Below are positions 54,912-63,102 of a DNA stretch of 64,000 nt, in pieces. The position numbers and the translations under genes are program-made. The notes under the pieces were generated by a model, which was not told where the DNA came from, did not search any database, and was given only the letters and a program-made list of their open reading frames with translations. The DNA comes from Oscillospiraceae bacterium (GTDB lineage: Bacteria; Bacillota; Clostridia; Oscillospirales; Acutalibacteraceae): contig CADBBH010000003.1 in NCBI GenBank assembly GCA_902792905.1, forward strand, positions 186,001-250,000. Reading direction: 5' to 3'. How positions within the stretch are numbered: the stretch's first letter is position 1; each line of letters opens with the position of its first letter.

Positions 54912-56685
54912 CGAAAAAGAAATTCTCGGCCTTATCGCGGATAAATTCGGCGAAGAAGCGCAGAATGCAAGCGTACCCGAATCGCTTGAAAAAGACAATG
55001 TCGTAGCAATGCTCAAGGCGTCATCGGGCAAGGTTGTGAATCTCTCCGCAAAGAGCGAAATCGAAAAATACACCAGGACCATCAACGCTCTCAAGCGGGT
55101 TGTCGCTGTTGCCGCGGCTCTTATGGTTGTTCTCATCACAGCGCTCTTTCTGAATACACGCAACAACATTTCCGTTTTCAGCAAAGGTAACAACGCCGGC
55201 ACGGAAGATCTCAATCTCGAGAAGATCGGCGAATATATAGAGCATGAGCTCAAGCGTACCGTATCCGGAACAAAAACCGAAGGTACGACAAAAAAGGCCG
55301 GCGTATTTGACAGGACCAAGGCAAGCGAAACCTCTAAGCCCGATCCGACCACCGTCGTAGCCGAGCAGAAGGTTCCCGCCTCGCTCGTCTCGGGCAAGTC
55401 CGATGTTTCGGCGAAGGTCAATTTTGTCCGCACGGACAGCAGATATATTTACAGATACATCACCGTCACCGAAGACGGCAGCTCCAAGTCATACATTGAC
55501 ATCATTTCTCTCTCCTCTCTTGTACGTGTTTCCGAGAAGACCATACTGCCGGGCGGCAGATGCTTCGATATCATAGTTCAGAACAATACTCTGGCTGCGC
55601 TCATGAAGACCGAGAACGGAATCAAAGCGGAATACTATGACATCACAGACCGCGCCGCTCCCCAAAAGAGCAGGGAATTTACGCAGGAAGGCACATTTGT
55701 CCATGCGCAGTCGGCAGGCGGCAAGCTCTGTATCATTACAGATACCGAGAGCTCCGATGCGACTTATTCCGTAAACGGCGATGCCGTGAGCGTAGATACC
55801 GAACCTGAAGCGCAGGCAAAGAATTATTCGTTCATTACGGTTACCGATATTGATAATCTCAATTCCGATCTCGTTACGGGGATTGTTCCCGGCAAATGCG
55901 CGGGATGCCTCTTCGCCGAGACGGGCATATATCTCACCTCGGTTCAGAAAGATGCCGAAACAGGCGAGAGTGTAACTGTTATTTCCAGATTCACTCTTGA
56001 CGGCGACAGTCTCAGAAAATCAGCGTCTTATGATCTGAAGGGTGTTGTCACAGGCGGTATTAATGTCTCCGGCGGTGAAGTTACCGCTGTTACGGACGGC
56101 GCAGGATATTCGGTTTATCTTTTGAGCGGCAATCTTGAGCTTATCGCAAGTGCCGCAGAGATATACGATGGCAGGATTGCAAATATATACTACGCCGATG
56201 ATTACATCTGCGTTTCGGGCAATTCCGGAGTGAAGATAATCAAAAACGCAGGCGAAGGAAAGTTCACCTTCACCGAGCCTGAGGGCGATTCGGCATTCGA
56301 CGATGCCAAAGCGGTATTCACAGCCGGCGGAATCACAGCGGCAGAAGGCAAAAGCGATTCCGAAGGGAAGGCCGTCTGGAGTATGATAAACGCGAAGGGA
56401 GAAATGATAAACTTCTCTCTCAACTCCCGCACCATCACCTGCAATCCGCATTTACAGGCGGTATACGATAAATCCGGCAGCAGAGTCGGTGTACCGGTTA
56501 TTATCAACGGCAAGAGCGGATATCTCTTCTTCAGACTTGATTCGGCGGGCAGGCTGACCGCCTATCCCAAGCCCTATATCACGGGCGGCGGCGCAGATTC
56601 GGTCTGCTTCATTGCCGGCGATAAATTCTATACCGTATCCGACGGCAGAGTTACCGCGGTATCGGTTTCCGAAATTACAGATTAA
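54901..56685 (+). CDS. probable membrane anti-sigma protein with propeller domain
   Basis: 594 residues. A cytoplasmic part of 65 residues is followed by one membrane helix (about 67-88), a linker rich in Lys/Thr (about 105-160) and an outside beta-propeller (about 165-590). No H-x3-C-x2-C zinc anti-sigma motif is in the cytoplasmic part. The propeller resembles the C-terminal domain of secreted propeller proteins. Its 11-bp overlap with the sigma gene suggests it controls that factor by sensing something outside. Confidence 0.75.
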   Translation: MMNNEKEILGLIADKFGEEAQNASVPESLEKDNVVAMLKASSGKVVNLSAKSEIEKYTRTINALKRVVAVAAALMVVLITALFLNTRNNISVFSKGNNAGTEDLNLEKIGEYIEHELKRTVSGTKTEGTTKKAGVFDRTKASETSKPDPTTVVAEQKVPASLVSGKSDVSAKVNFVRTDSRYIYRYITVTEDGSSKSYIDIISLSSLVRVSEKTILPGGRCFDIIVQNNTLAALMKTENGIKAEYYDITDRAAPQKSREFTQEGTFVHAQSAGGKLCIITDTESSDATYSVNGDAVSVDTEPEAQAKNYSFITVTDIDNLNSDLVTGIVPGKCAGCLFAETGIYLTSVQKDAETGESVTVISRFTLDGDSLRKSASYDLKGVVTGGINVSGGEVTAVTDGAGYSVYLLSGNLELIASAAEIYDGRIANIYYADDYICVSGNSGVKIIKNAGEGKFTFTEPEGDSAFDDAKAVFTAGGITAAEGKSDSEGKAVWSMINAKGEMINFSLNSRTITCNPHLQAVYDKSGSRVGVPVIINGKSGYLFFRLDSAGRLTAYPKPYITGGGADSVCFIAGDKFYTVSDGRVTAVSVSEITD

Positions 56686-56704
56686 CATATAACACGGGGG
56701 GCAA

Positions 56705-56722
56705 CGGACGGTTTTCCGTCCG
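56705..56722 (+). other. short hairpin, 3' end of the sigma operon
   Basis: CGGACGG and CCGTCCG with a TTTT loop lie 20 bp after the stop codon. No following T-run, so on its own it is not an intrinsic terminator. Confidence 0.5.
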
Positions 56723-56733
56723 GAAGCAGTGTT

Positions 56734-56777
56734 CGGCAGAACAGGGTGGCACCGGATTTTATCCGCCTGTTCTGCCG
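56734..56777 (+). promoter_or_regulatory. T-box-antiterminator-shaped hairpin
   Basis: A 12-bp stem (56734-56745 with 56766-56777) is interrupted on its 5' side by the 7-base bulge TGGCACC (56747-56753), then a GGAT/ATCC upper stem. This is the layout of a T-box antiterminator with N = C. No stem I or specifier loop fits upstream, and no synthetase gene follows. It may be a relic, a stand-alone element or coincidence. It could also help end the sigma operon. Confidence 0.45.
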
Positions 56778-56807
56778 CTTTATAAGAATGTGTCGTCATA
56801 TTTACTC

Positions 56808-56836
56808 TTGACAAATTAAGGTTTTACTATTAAAAT
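56808..56836 (+). promoter_or_regulatory. promoter of the wall-protein gene
   Basis: TTGACA at 56808-56813 and TAAAAT at 56831-56836, spacer 17 bp. Confidence 0.75.
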
Positions 56837-56876
56837 ATACGTGTCTTTTAAGAATTATCGAAAGGATGGTTATTTT

Positions 56877-57395
56877 ATGAAAAAGACAACATCACTCATT
56901 ATAGCGGTTGTTATTGCTCTTACGGCAATCTGCACAGTATCGGTTATGGCTTTCGCAAAGACAGTTGAAATTACTGAGGCGCCCGCTACATCTGCATCTG
57001 CAGCAGCAGATTCCACTTCTTCCACCAAGGCTCCCGCCACTACCGATCCCCAGAATGCAAAGAACACCACAGCCACCACCAAGGCGGCTTCCACCAAGAG
57101 CCCCGCAGACATCATTGCCGACCTGAGCAGCGCAGTTGACAAGCTCGGCTCCACCACTCTTCCCAACAAGCCCACTGAGGATAACGGCGACGTAGTTACC
57201 AATCCCAGCGGCGTTACAGCAGTTGATGACAGCGGCGACACAACCAAGGCGGCTGTTTCCTCCACCAGAAAAGCAGCTCCCGTAAGCGGCAGAGTTCCCA
57301 ACACCGGCAGCAGCATCGCTGTTCCCGCAATCGCAGTTCTCGCTCTCCTTGCAGGCACCGTAGCAGTAGTCAAGACCAAGAAGAACGAAGACTGA
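56877..57395 (+). CDS. Ser/Thr-rich wall protein with V-P-N-T-G sorting-like end
   Basis: 172 residues. It has a signal peptide (about 1-28), a low-complexity Ala/Thr/Ser/Lys body, a V-P-N-T-G motif near 137-141, a hydrophobic segment and a short K-T-K-K-N-E-D tail. This is the layout of a sortase substrate, though the motif is not the usual L-P-x-T-G. No sortase gene is within the window. A GGATGG site precedes the ATG. Confidence 0.75.
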   Translation: MKKTTSLIIAVVIALTAICTVSVMAFAKTVEITEAPATSASAAADSTSSTKAPATTDPQNAKNTTATTKAASTKSPADIIADLSSAVDKLGSTTLPNKPTEDNGDVVTNPSGVTAVDDSGDTTKAAVSSTRKAAPVSGRVPNTGSSIAVPAIAVLALLAGTVAVVKTKKNED

Positions 57396-57430
57396 TAACT
57401 GATTCTCAGTAAGAATAAGCAAACAAGAAC

Positions 57431-57460
57431 CCGCAAGGTTAATTACCTTGCGGGTTGTCT
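57431..57460. terminator. bidirectional terminator
   Basis: CCCGCAAGGT (57431-57440) pairs with ACCTTGCGGG (57446-57455), with a T-rich run on both sides, between convergent genes. Confidence 0.85.
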
Positions 57461-57462
57461 TT

Positions 57463-58656
57463 TTATCCTTCTTTGATTTCTCCTGCTTTTTTAAGACAGG
57501 CTTTGGCAACGCCGGGACCTACAAGTTCATATATGAGCGTGCCGCAGAGGATTACCGCGCGTATCTGAGATGCGTATTCGGGGAATGTCCGCCCAGCGAC
57601 GAGCGAGAGACCTATAGCGACACCCGCCTGAGGCATAAGCGCGGGACCGAGATATTTTTTGATGTTCGCATCCGCCTTGCAGATTACCGCGCCGAGAGTT
57701 GTGCCCAGCATCTTACCGATTACTCTGAATACTATATATATCGCGCCGACTATACCGACCGTCGGCAGGACTTTAATATTAAGACCTGCGCCCGAAGCGA
57801 CAAAGAACAGCATAAATACGGGGGGCGTGATATTATCCGAAATATCCATAAGCTTATTGACATCCGAGGAGAAATTCGCGATTATCGCGCCGAGCGACAT
57901 ACACAGCAGCAGCGAGGAGAATCCGCAGAGTTGCGAGAGCCCGAGTCCGAGGAAGATGAATCCGACTGTCAGAGCGGTTCTGTTTCCGGTCTTCTTGAAG
58001 AATTTGAGCGGAAGCAGGAAGATGAAGCCGAGAACTGCGCCCGCCGCAATCGCGCCGAAAATCTCAATCGCAGGTGAGAGGATAAGCTGAGATGTCGAGG
58101 CGCTTTTGCCGGAAATTGCCGCAGCCGCCGCGGTGGCGAGCGAATACATAATCAGCGCGGTTGCGTCATCAAGAGCGACTACCGAGAGCAGAGTTTCGGT
58201 CACCGGACCTTTCGCCCTGTATTGCTTGATTACCATAATCGTCGCCGCAGGAGCTGTTGCCGCCGCGATGGACGAGAGTACGAGCGAAAATCTGAGATTG
58301 CCTGTCACGGGAATCAGCACTACAGCCACGATTCCGACCGCGAAGAGCGATTCAAGAATCGCAATCATTATCGGGGTTATACCGACTCTTTTGAAATAAG
58401 AGAGCTTGAATTCGTTTCCGATTGAGAAGGCGATGAATCCGAGTGCGCAGTCGGATATTATCGAAATCTTATCAAGAAAGCCTTCACTCAGCAGACCGAG
58501 AACGGACGGCCCCAGAATCAGACCTGCGATGAGATATCCCGTAACATTCGGCAGTTTTATTCTTTTTACCAGCCGCCCCATCGCCATTCCGCAGAATATC
58601 ATCAGCGCGAGGTCGGTAAAGGTATTGAGTTTGATTACATTTGCAAGGTCTAACAT
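57463..58656 (-). CDS. CPA2-type (Kef-like) cation:proton antiporter
   Basis: 397 residues and about 12 membrane segments. The G-Y-L-I-A-G-L-I-L-G-P segment near 40 and a double Asp in L-D-D-A near 167 are typical of CPA2. Only the membrane part is present; no RCK/TrkA-N domain follows. Its start codon shares a base with the stop of the PII-like gene. Confidence 0.87.
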   Translation of the reverse strand: MLDLANVIKLNTFTDLALMIFCGMAMGRLVKRIKLPNVTGYLIAGLILGPSVLGLLSEGFLDKISIISDCALGFIAFSIGNEFKLSYFKRVGITPIMIAILESLFAVGIVAVVLIPVTGNLRFSLVLSSIAAATAPAATIMVIKQYRAKGPVTETLLSVVALDDATALIMYSLATAAAAAISGKSASTSQLILSPAIEIFGAIAAGAVLGFIFLLPLKFFKKTGNRTALTVGFIFLGLGLSQLCGFSSLLLCMSLGAIIANFSSDVNKLMDISDNITPPVFMLFFVASGAGLNIKVLPTVGIVGAIYIVFRVIGKMLGTTLGAVICKADANIKKYLGPALMPQAGVAIGLSLVAGRTFPEYASQIRAVILCGTLIYELVGPGVAKACLKKAGEIKEG

Positions 58657-58994
58657 CAGTGCGCCATTCCCTCCAGATAATCTATCGGCAGGGTAAACAT
58701 AATGCCTGTGTCGGGCTTGCTCAGACCGCCTGTCGCCTCATTGAGAATTCTTGAAATAACCTTGATATCCTCATCGCGCGCTACCATAAGAATGGTCTTA
58801 TTCTCATTGTGCTCGGGCGTGAAAAGTCCGCGAAGCGAGCCGACGATGCGGACATCGTTGCTGTCGTTGAGTTCCTGAATCATACCCTTGCTGTCAATTA
58901 TCGTCGCACCGGGCAGATTGTTTTCCTTGAATGTTTCGAGAAGATTGTCTAAGCATTCGGTTTTATTGAGAATTATCGTTACAAGTTTCATCAT
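58656..58994 (-). CDS. PII-like signalling protein
   Basis: 112 residues. The ferredoxin-like alpha/beta pattern and the C-terminal K-P-D-T-G-I-M-F-T-L-P-I-D segment are like those of PII-superfamily regulators that lack the uridylylation Tyr. It is likely a trimer sensing a nucleotide or ion. ATG at 58994 (or 58991) after AAGGAGAG is preferred to the longer frame. Coupled to the antiporter by a one-base overlap. Confidence 0.78.
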   Translation of the reverse strand: MMKLVTIILNKTECLDNLLETFKENNLPGATIIDSKGMIQELNDSNDVRIVGSLRGLFTPEHNENKTILMVARDEDIKVISRILNEATGGLSKPDTGIMFTLPIDYLEGMAH

Positions 58995-59010
58995 AATAAT
59001 CTCTCCTTCT

Positions 59011-59026
59011 GTGATAATTTTATCAC
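59011..59026. promoter_or_regulatory. palindrome over the -10 of the PII-like/antiporter promoter
   Basis: GTGATAA-TT-TTATCAC is a perfect inverted repeat that covers the -10 box, so it is a likely operator. Confidence 0.5.
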
Positions 59027-59045
59027 CCGAAGGGGTTATTTTCAA
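59017..59045 (-). promoter_or_regulatory. promoter of the PII-like/antiporter operon
   Basis: On the minus strand, TTGAAA (complement of 59040-59045) and TAAAAT (complement of 59017-59022), spacer 17 bp. Confidence 0.65.
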
Positions 59046-59146
59046 TATTGCCGGCTTAAAAACACGGTGATTTTTTATAAATCAGATTAATCCCATTTGT
59101 GAAATATTTACAAAAATAAAAAATGCGTCGAGATTTGTTCCCGTTG

Positions 59147-59155
59147 TGATATAAT
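59147..59155 (+). promoter_or_regulatory. extended -10 promoter of lipase-like paralogue B
   Basis: TGATATAAT is an extended -10 (TGn-TATAAT). No good -35 box is seen, which extended -10 promoters do not need. Confidence 0.5.
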
Positions 59156-59191
59156 ATTTATGTATCAAATCTTTCAATCGGGGTTGAAATT

Positions 59192-61087
59192 ATGAAAAAA
59201 ACGCTCTGTATAATATTCAGCATATTACTCGCCTTTTCTGTCTGCTCAATCGCTGTGAGCGCAAAGCAGGATGATATAGAATACAACGGTTACCCGGTCA
59301 TACTCGTGCCGGGTTACAGTTCGTCGTTTATGTATGATACCGAAACCGGTCAGCAGGCATGGGGGCTGGATTTCGGCAAAATCGGCCCGATGGTGCTCGA
59401 GAGCATAGCCGATCTCGGCATCTCGCTCGGTGCGATGACTGTCGGCAACGCCGATAAAATCGCGAAATATATCGGTGAGGGTATAATCGAAATGTGCGCC
59501 GAGCTTCCCTGCAATCCCGACGGTTCAAGCGTTCATCCTCTTGAGAGATACTACACGAGCGCTGAGGATATGTGCTATGCCGCCATCCGCGAGCGTCACC
59601 CCGAAGGCGGCTACTGCAGCGAGCCGAAAATTGCCGCGGAGATAGCAAAATACACGGGCTATGAGAACATATATAATTTCACCGACGATTTCCGTATGGG
59701 CAGTGAATTCTGTGCAGAACAGCTCGACGAATTCATCGAATCCGTAAAGGAATATACGGGCAAGGACAAGGTCAATATTATTGCCATCAGCCACGGCGGC
59801 CAGACTGTGTCAACCTACCTCGCTCTTCACGGCGAAAAGAACGATATTGTCAACGCAACGCTTGCCGTTCCCGCAATCTCGGGCGCAGGATTCGCGTTTG
59901 ATGCCCTGATGGGTGATGTTCACCTCGATGAGGACTGCATCGCGAGATTCGTTGAATACGGCAACGCCGTTGAGGCGGATTTCGACTGGCTACTCAAGGC
60001 TCAGCAGCTCGGCTTCCTCGATCAGATATGCAATAAACTTATCCCCTATGTTCTGGAAGTAATAGGTAACTGGGGCAGTATCTGGGATTTCGTTCCCGCC
60101 GACAGATATGAGGAAGCGAAGACACTCCGCCTCGATCCCGAAGTGAACGCAGGGCTGATTGAAACCTCCGACAGATATCATTATGATATTCAGCCGAAGG
60201 TGCGCGAGGCGTTCGCAACCTGCCGTGAAAACGGAATGAATATAAATATCGTCGCCGGCACCGGTCAGTCAATAGTCACCGGTCTTGCCGAGAATTCGGA
60301 CGGCATTATCACGACTCAGAGCTCAACCGGTGCGACCTGCGCTCCGCTCGGCTCAAGATTTGCCGACGGCTATACTCAGGTAAATGAGTGCGGCGGCAAA
60401 TATAAGGTCAACCCCGCTATGACGGTTGACGCCTCAACCGCCTACCTCCCCGATAACACCTGGTTCGTCGAGGGAATGTTCCACGGAATGATGATTTATG
60501 ACCCGTATGTGTTTGAGTTTATGATGCGGAGTGTTCTCGATGATAAGATACAGGATGTCTTTTCCGATCCGCGATTCCCGCAGTTCAGGGATTCGGAAGG
60601 CGCAGCTCTCAGCGTATATACCGAATTCAAGGGCTGCCTGCCCGGATATATTGATGAGGGTGCAACGGCGCTGACTGTCAAAAACTGCTGCAACAAAGCT
60701 AACATTACGATCACATCAATCACCGCAAAAGGACTTGATTTGCATTTCAGAATCAATTCAAAACCGCTGAAACCCGGCGAGACAGTTGATATTCCGTTCA
60801 AAGGCGAGATTCCCGCGGTCAGCAAAAAGCATGTCGATATCACGGTAACATTCCTGATTGATACAGTCACTCCCGCTTGCTACAGAGTCCAAAGCTATAC
60901 TCTGATGAACGGTGAAGACGTAAGCTTTGACGGAGGATACACTGCGGCTCATGAATCCCTGCTCGAAAAGCTTGTCGGTCCGACATTTTACGGAATTCTC
61001 AAAAAGCTCGGAGTCGGTGAGTTCCTGTCAATGATTTACAATGTAATATATTACTGGTTCAATTCCGTATCGAAGATATTTGCCTGA
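59192..61087 (+). CDS. secreted lipase/esterase-like alpha/beta hydrolase (paralogue B)
   Basis: 631 residues with a signal peptide (about 1-24). The opening strand G-Y-P-V-I-L-V-P-G and the elbow A-I-S-H-G-G with Ser200 match paralogue A at 7509-8972; here the first Gly of the elbow is Ala. Beyond the shared core it has about 140 further residues: an Ig-like domain (about 480-570) and an amphipathic C-terminal helix that may touch membranes. It has its own promoter. Confidence 0.7.
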   Translation: MKKTLCIIFSILLAFSVCSIAVSAKQDDIEYNGYPVILVPGYSSSFMYDTETGQQAWGLDFGKIGPMVLESIADLGISLGAMTVGNADKIAKYIGEGIIEMCAELPCNPDGSSVHPLERYYTSAEDMCYAAIRERHPEGGYCSEPKIAAEIAKYTGYENIYNFTDDFRMGSEFCAEQLDEFIESVKEYTGKDKVNIIAISHGGQTVSTYLALHGEKNDIVNATLAVPAISGAGFAFDALMGDVHLDEDCIARFVEYGNAVEADFDWLLKAQQLGFLDQICNKLIPYVLEVIGNWGSIWDFVPADRYEEAKTLRLDPEVNAGLIETSDRYHYDIQPKVREAFATCRENGMNINIVAGTGQSIVTGLAENSDGIITTQSSTGATCAPLGSRFADGYTQVNECGGKYKVNPAMTVDASTAYLPDNTWFVEGMFHGMMIYDPYVFEFMMRSVLDDKIQDVFSDPRFPQFRDSEGAALSVYTEFKGCLPGYIDEGATALTVKNCCNKANITITSITAKGLDLHFRINSKPLKPGETVDIPFKGEIPAVSKKHVDITVTFLIDTVTPACYRVQSYTLMNGEDVSFDGGYTAAHESLLEKLVGPTFYGILKKLGVGEFLSMIYNVIYYWFNSVSKIFA

Positions 61088-61091
61088 AATA

Positions 61092-61121
61092 TTGACAACC
61101 GGGCGCTCCTTATGATAAAAT
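61092..61121 (+). promoter_or_regulatory. promoter of pyrC-pyrK-pyrD
   Basis: TTGACA at 61092-61097 and TAAAAT at 61116-61121, spacer 18 bp, 46 bp before the ATG. No PyrR-type or attenuator structure was seen in the short leader. Confidence 0.7.
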
Positions 61122-61166
61122 ACTCAAGATAAGCAAGAGAGAATATTAATCATAACGGAGAGTAAA

Positions 61167-62363
61167 ATGATCAGAATTGCAAGCGAAAAATATAAGAGCA
61201 TTGAAGCATTTGCCTTGGACTGTTTATCTCTTGCGGGATTCGTGCCCGAAAATGAAAAAGAATATATTATTTTTCCCGGTTTCTGTGATGTTCACGTTCA
61301 TTTCAGAGAGCCGGGTTTTTGTTATAAAGAAACGATGAAGACCGGTTCTGCCGCCGCCGCTCACGGCGGCTATACGGCGGTTTGCCCGATGCCGAATCTG
61401 AAGCCCGCGCCCGACTGCCTTGATAATCTTAGAATCGAGCTTGATGCCGCGGAAAAATCGCCTGTACGCGTGATTCCCTACGGCACAATCACGAGAAACG
61501 AAGAGGGAGAGGCGCTCTCGGATATGGATGAAATGAGCCCGTTTGTATGCGGCTTCTCCGATGACGGCAGAGGAGTTCAGGCGGGTGAGATGATGGAGAG
61601 CGCTATGCTCAGGGCAAAATCGCTGGGCAAAATAATCGCCGCTCACTGCGAGGATAATTCTCTGCTTAACGGCGGATACATTCACGAGGGGAGATATGCC
61701 GCAGCCCATGGACACAAAGGAATATCAAGCGCAAGCGAATACAGGCAGATTGAACGCGACATTGCCCTGTGTGAAAAGACCGGCTGCGCCTACCACGTCT
61801 GCCATATTTCAACCAAGGAGAGCGTTGCGCTTATTAGGGACGCGAAAGCGCGCGGTGTCAATATCACCTGCGAAACAGGCCCACACTACCTCGCTCTATG
61901 TGAGGATGACCTGATTGAGGACGGCAGATTCAAGATGAATCCCCCTTTGCGCTCCGCAGAGGATAAGGCGGCGCTGATTGAGGGAATAAAAGACGGAACG
62001 ATTGATATGATTGCCACCGACCATGCTCCGCACTCAGCAGAGGAAAAATCAAAGGGACTTGCGGGGAGTCTGATGGGAATTGTCGGGCTTGAAACGGCGT
62101 TTTCCGTTCTTTATACAAAGCTTGTGAAGCCCGGAATCATTACCGTCGAAAAGCTTGCCGATCTCCTCTGTGAGAACCCTAAAAAGCGCTTCTCGATAGA
62201 TACGGGCAATGATTTTACAGTGTTTGAAGTATCGGAGCCTTATAAGATAGATTCCGGCAGATTTCTTTCAAAAGGCAGAGCAACTCCCTTTGAAGGCGAT
62301 GAGGTTTACGGCAGATGCGTGCTTACGGTCTGCAGAGGAAAAACGGTATATTCGGAGATCTGA
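61167..62363 (+). CDS. pyrC: dihydroorotase
   Basis: 398 residues, class I type. It closes the dihydroorotate ring in pyrimidine synthesis. Metal-binding H-V-H-F-R-E-P-G near 48 and D-H-A-P-H-S near 289 are intact. The substrate-binding Asn of the M-P-N segment near 77 is present. Confidence 0.95.
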   Translation: MIRIASEKYKSIEAFALDCLSLAGFVPENEKEYIIFPGFCDVHVHFREPGFCYKETMKTGSAAAAHGGYTAVCPMPNLKPAPDCLDNLRIELDAAEKSPVRVIPYGTITRNEEGEALSDMDEMSPFVCGFSDDGRGVQAGEMMESAMLRAKSLGKIIAAHCEDNSLLNGGYIHEGRYAAAHGHKGISSASEYRQIERDIALCEKTGCAYHVCHISTKESVALIRDAKARGVNITCETGPHYLALCEDDLIEDGRFKMNPPLRSAEDKAALIEGIKDGTIDMIATDHAPHSAEEKSKGLAGSLMGIVGLETAFSVLYTKLVKPGIITVEKLADLLCENPKKRFSIDTGNDFTVFEVSEPYKIDSGRFLSKGRATPFEGDEVYGRCVLTVCRGKTVYSEI

Positions 62364-62364
62364 A

Positions 62365-63102
62365 ATGAAACAGGAAATTTTCACGATAAAATCAAATAAA
62401 AAAATCGCGAGGGACGTTTATGAACTGATTCTTGCGGGCAATACAAATGAAATCACAGCCCCCGGTCAGTTCGTGAATATCGCGCTCGACGGCTTCTATC
62501 TGCGCAGGCCGATTTCCGTCTGCGATTATGAGAGCGGAAAGCTTACGCTGATATATAAGGTTGTCGGCAAGGGAACCGAAAAGCTCGCGAAAATGACTGA
62601 GGGCGAGACTCTCGATATACTCACGGGGCTCGGCAACGGTTACAATACCTCTAAGAGCGGTGATAAGCCCGTCCTGATAGGCGGCGGAGTCGGCGTTCCT
62701 CCTATGTTCAATCTCGCGAAGAAGCTGATTTCCGAGGGTAAAAAAGTCACCGCGATACTCGGTTTCAACACGAAGGACGAGGTCTTTTATGAAGATGAAT
62801 TCAGAGCGTCGGGCGCAGAAACAATTATTGTCACCGCCGACGGCTCATACGGTAAAAAGGGCTTCGTGACCGATGCTCTTCCGGAAGTTGATTATTCGTT
62901 CTTTTATACCTGCGGCCCCGAGCCGATGTTCAGGGCGCTGAATAAGGTTGTCAAAACCGAAGGTCAATACAGCTTTGAGGAGAGAATGGGCTGCGGTTTC
63001 GGCGCTTGTATGGGCTGCTCGTGCAAAACTCTCACGGGCAATAAACGAATCTGCAAAGAGGGCCCGGTTATGGAAAGCGGGGAGATAATATGGAAAGATT
63101 AA
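62365..63102 (+). CDS. pyrK: dihydroorotate dehydrogenase B, electron transfer subunit
   Basis: 245 residues. FAD-binding R-R-P-I-S-V near 50, an NAD-binding G-G-G-V-G-V-P-P near 110, and a C-terminal [2Fe-2S] cysteine set in G-C-G-x-G-A-C-M-G-C followed by a late Cys. It passes electrons from PyrD to NAD+. It starts 1 bp after pyrC and overlaps pyrD by 13 bp. Confidence 0.95.
   Translation: MKQEIFTIKSNKKIARDVYELILAGNTNEITAPGQFVNIALDGFYLRRPISVCDYESGKLTLIYKVVGKGTEKLAKMTEGETLDILTGLGNGYNTSKSGDKPVLIGGGVGVPPMFNLAKKLISEGKKVTAILGFNTKDEVFYEDEFRASGAETIIVTADGSYGKKGFVTDALPEVDYSFFYTCGPEPMFRALNKVVKTEGQYSFEERMGCGFGACMGCSCKTLTGNKRICKEGPVMESGEIIWKD

Noticed and set aside
56734-56777. Full T-box riboswitch
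   Set aside because: Only the antiterminator-like part is found. There is no stem I, no specifier and no regulated synthetase or amino acid gene, so it is reported only as a look-alike.
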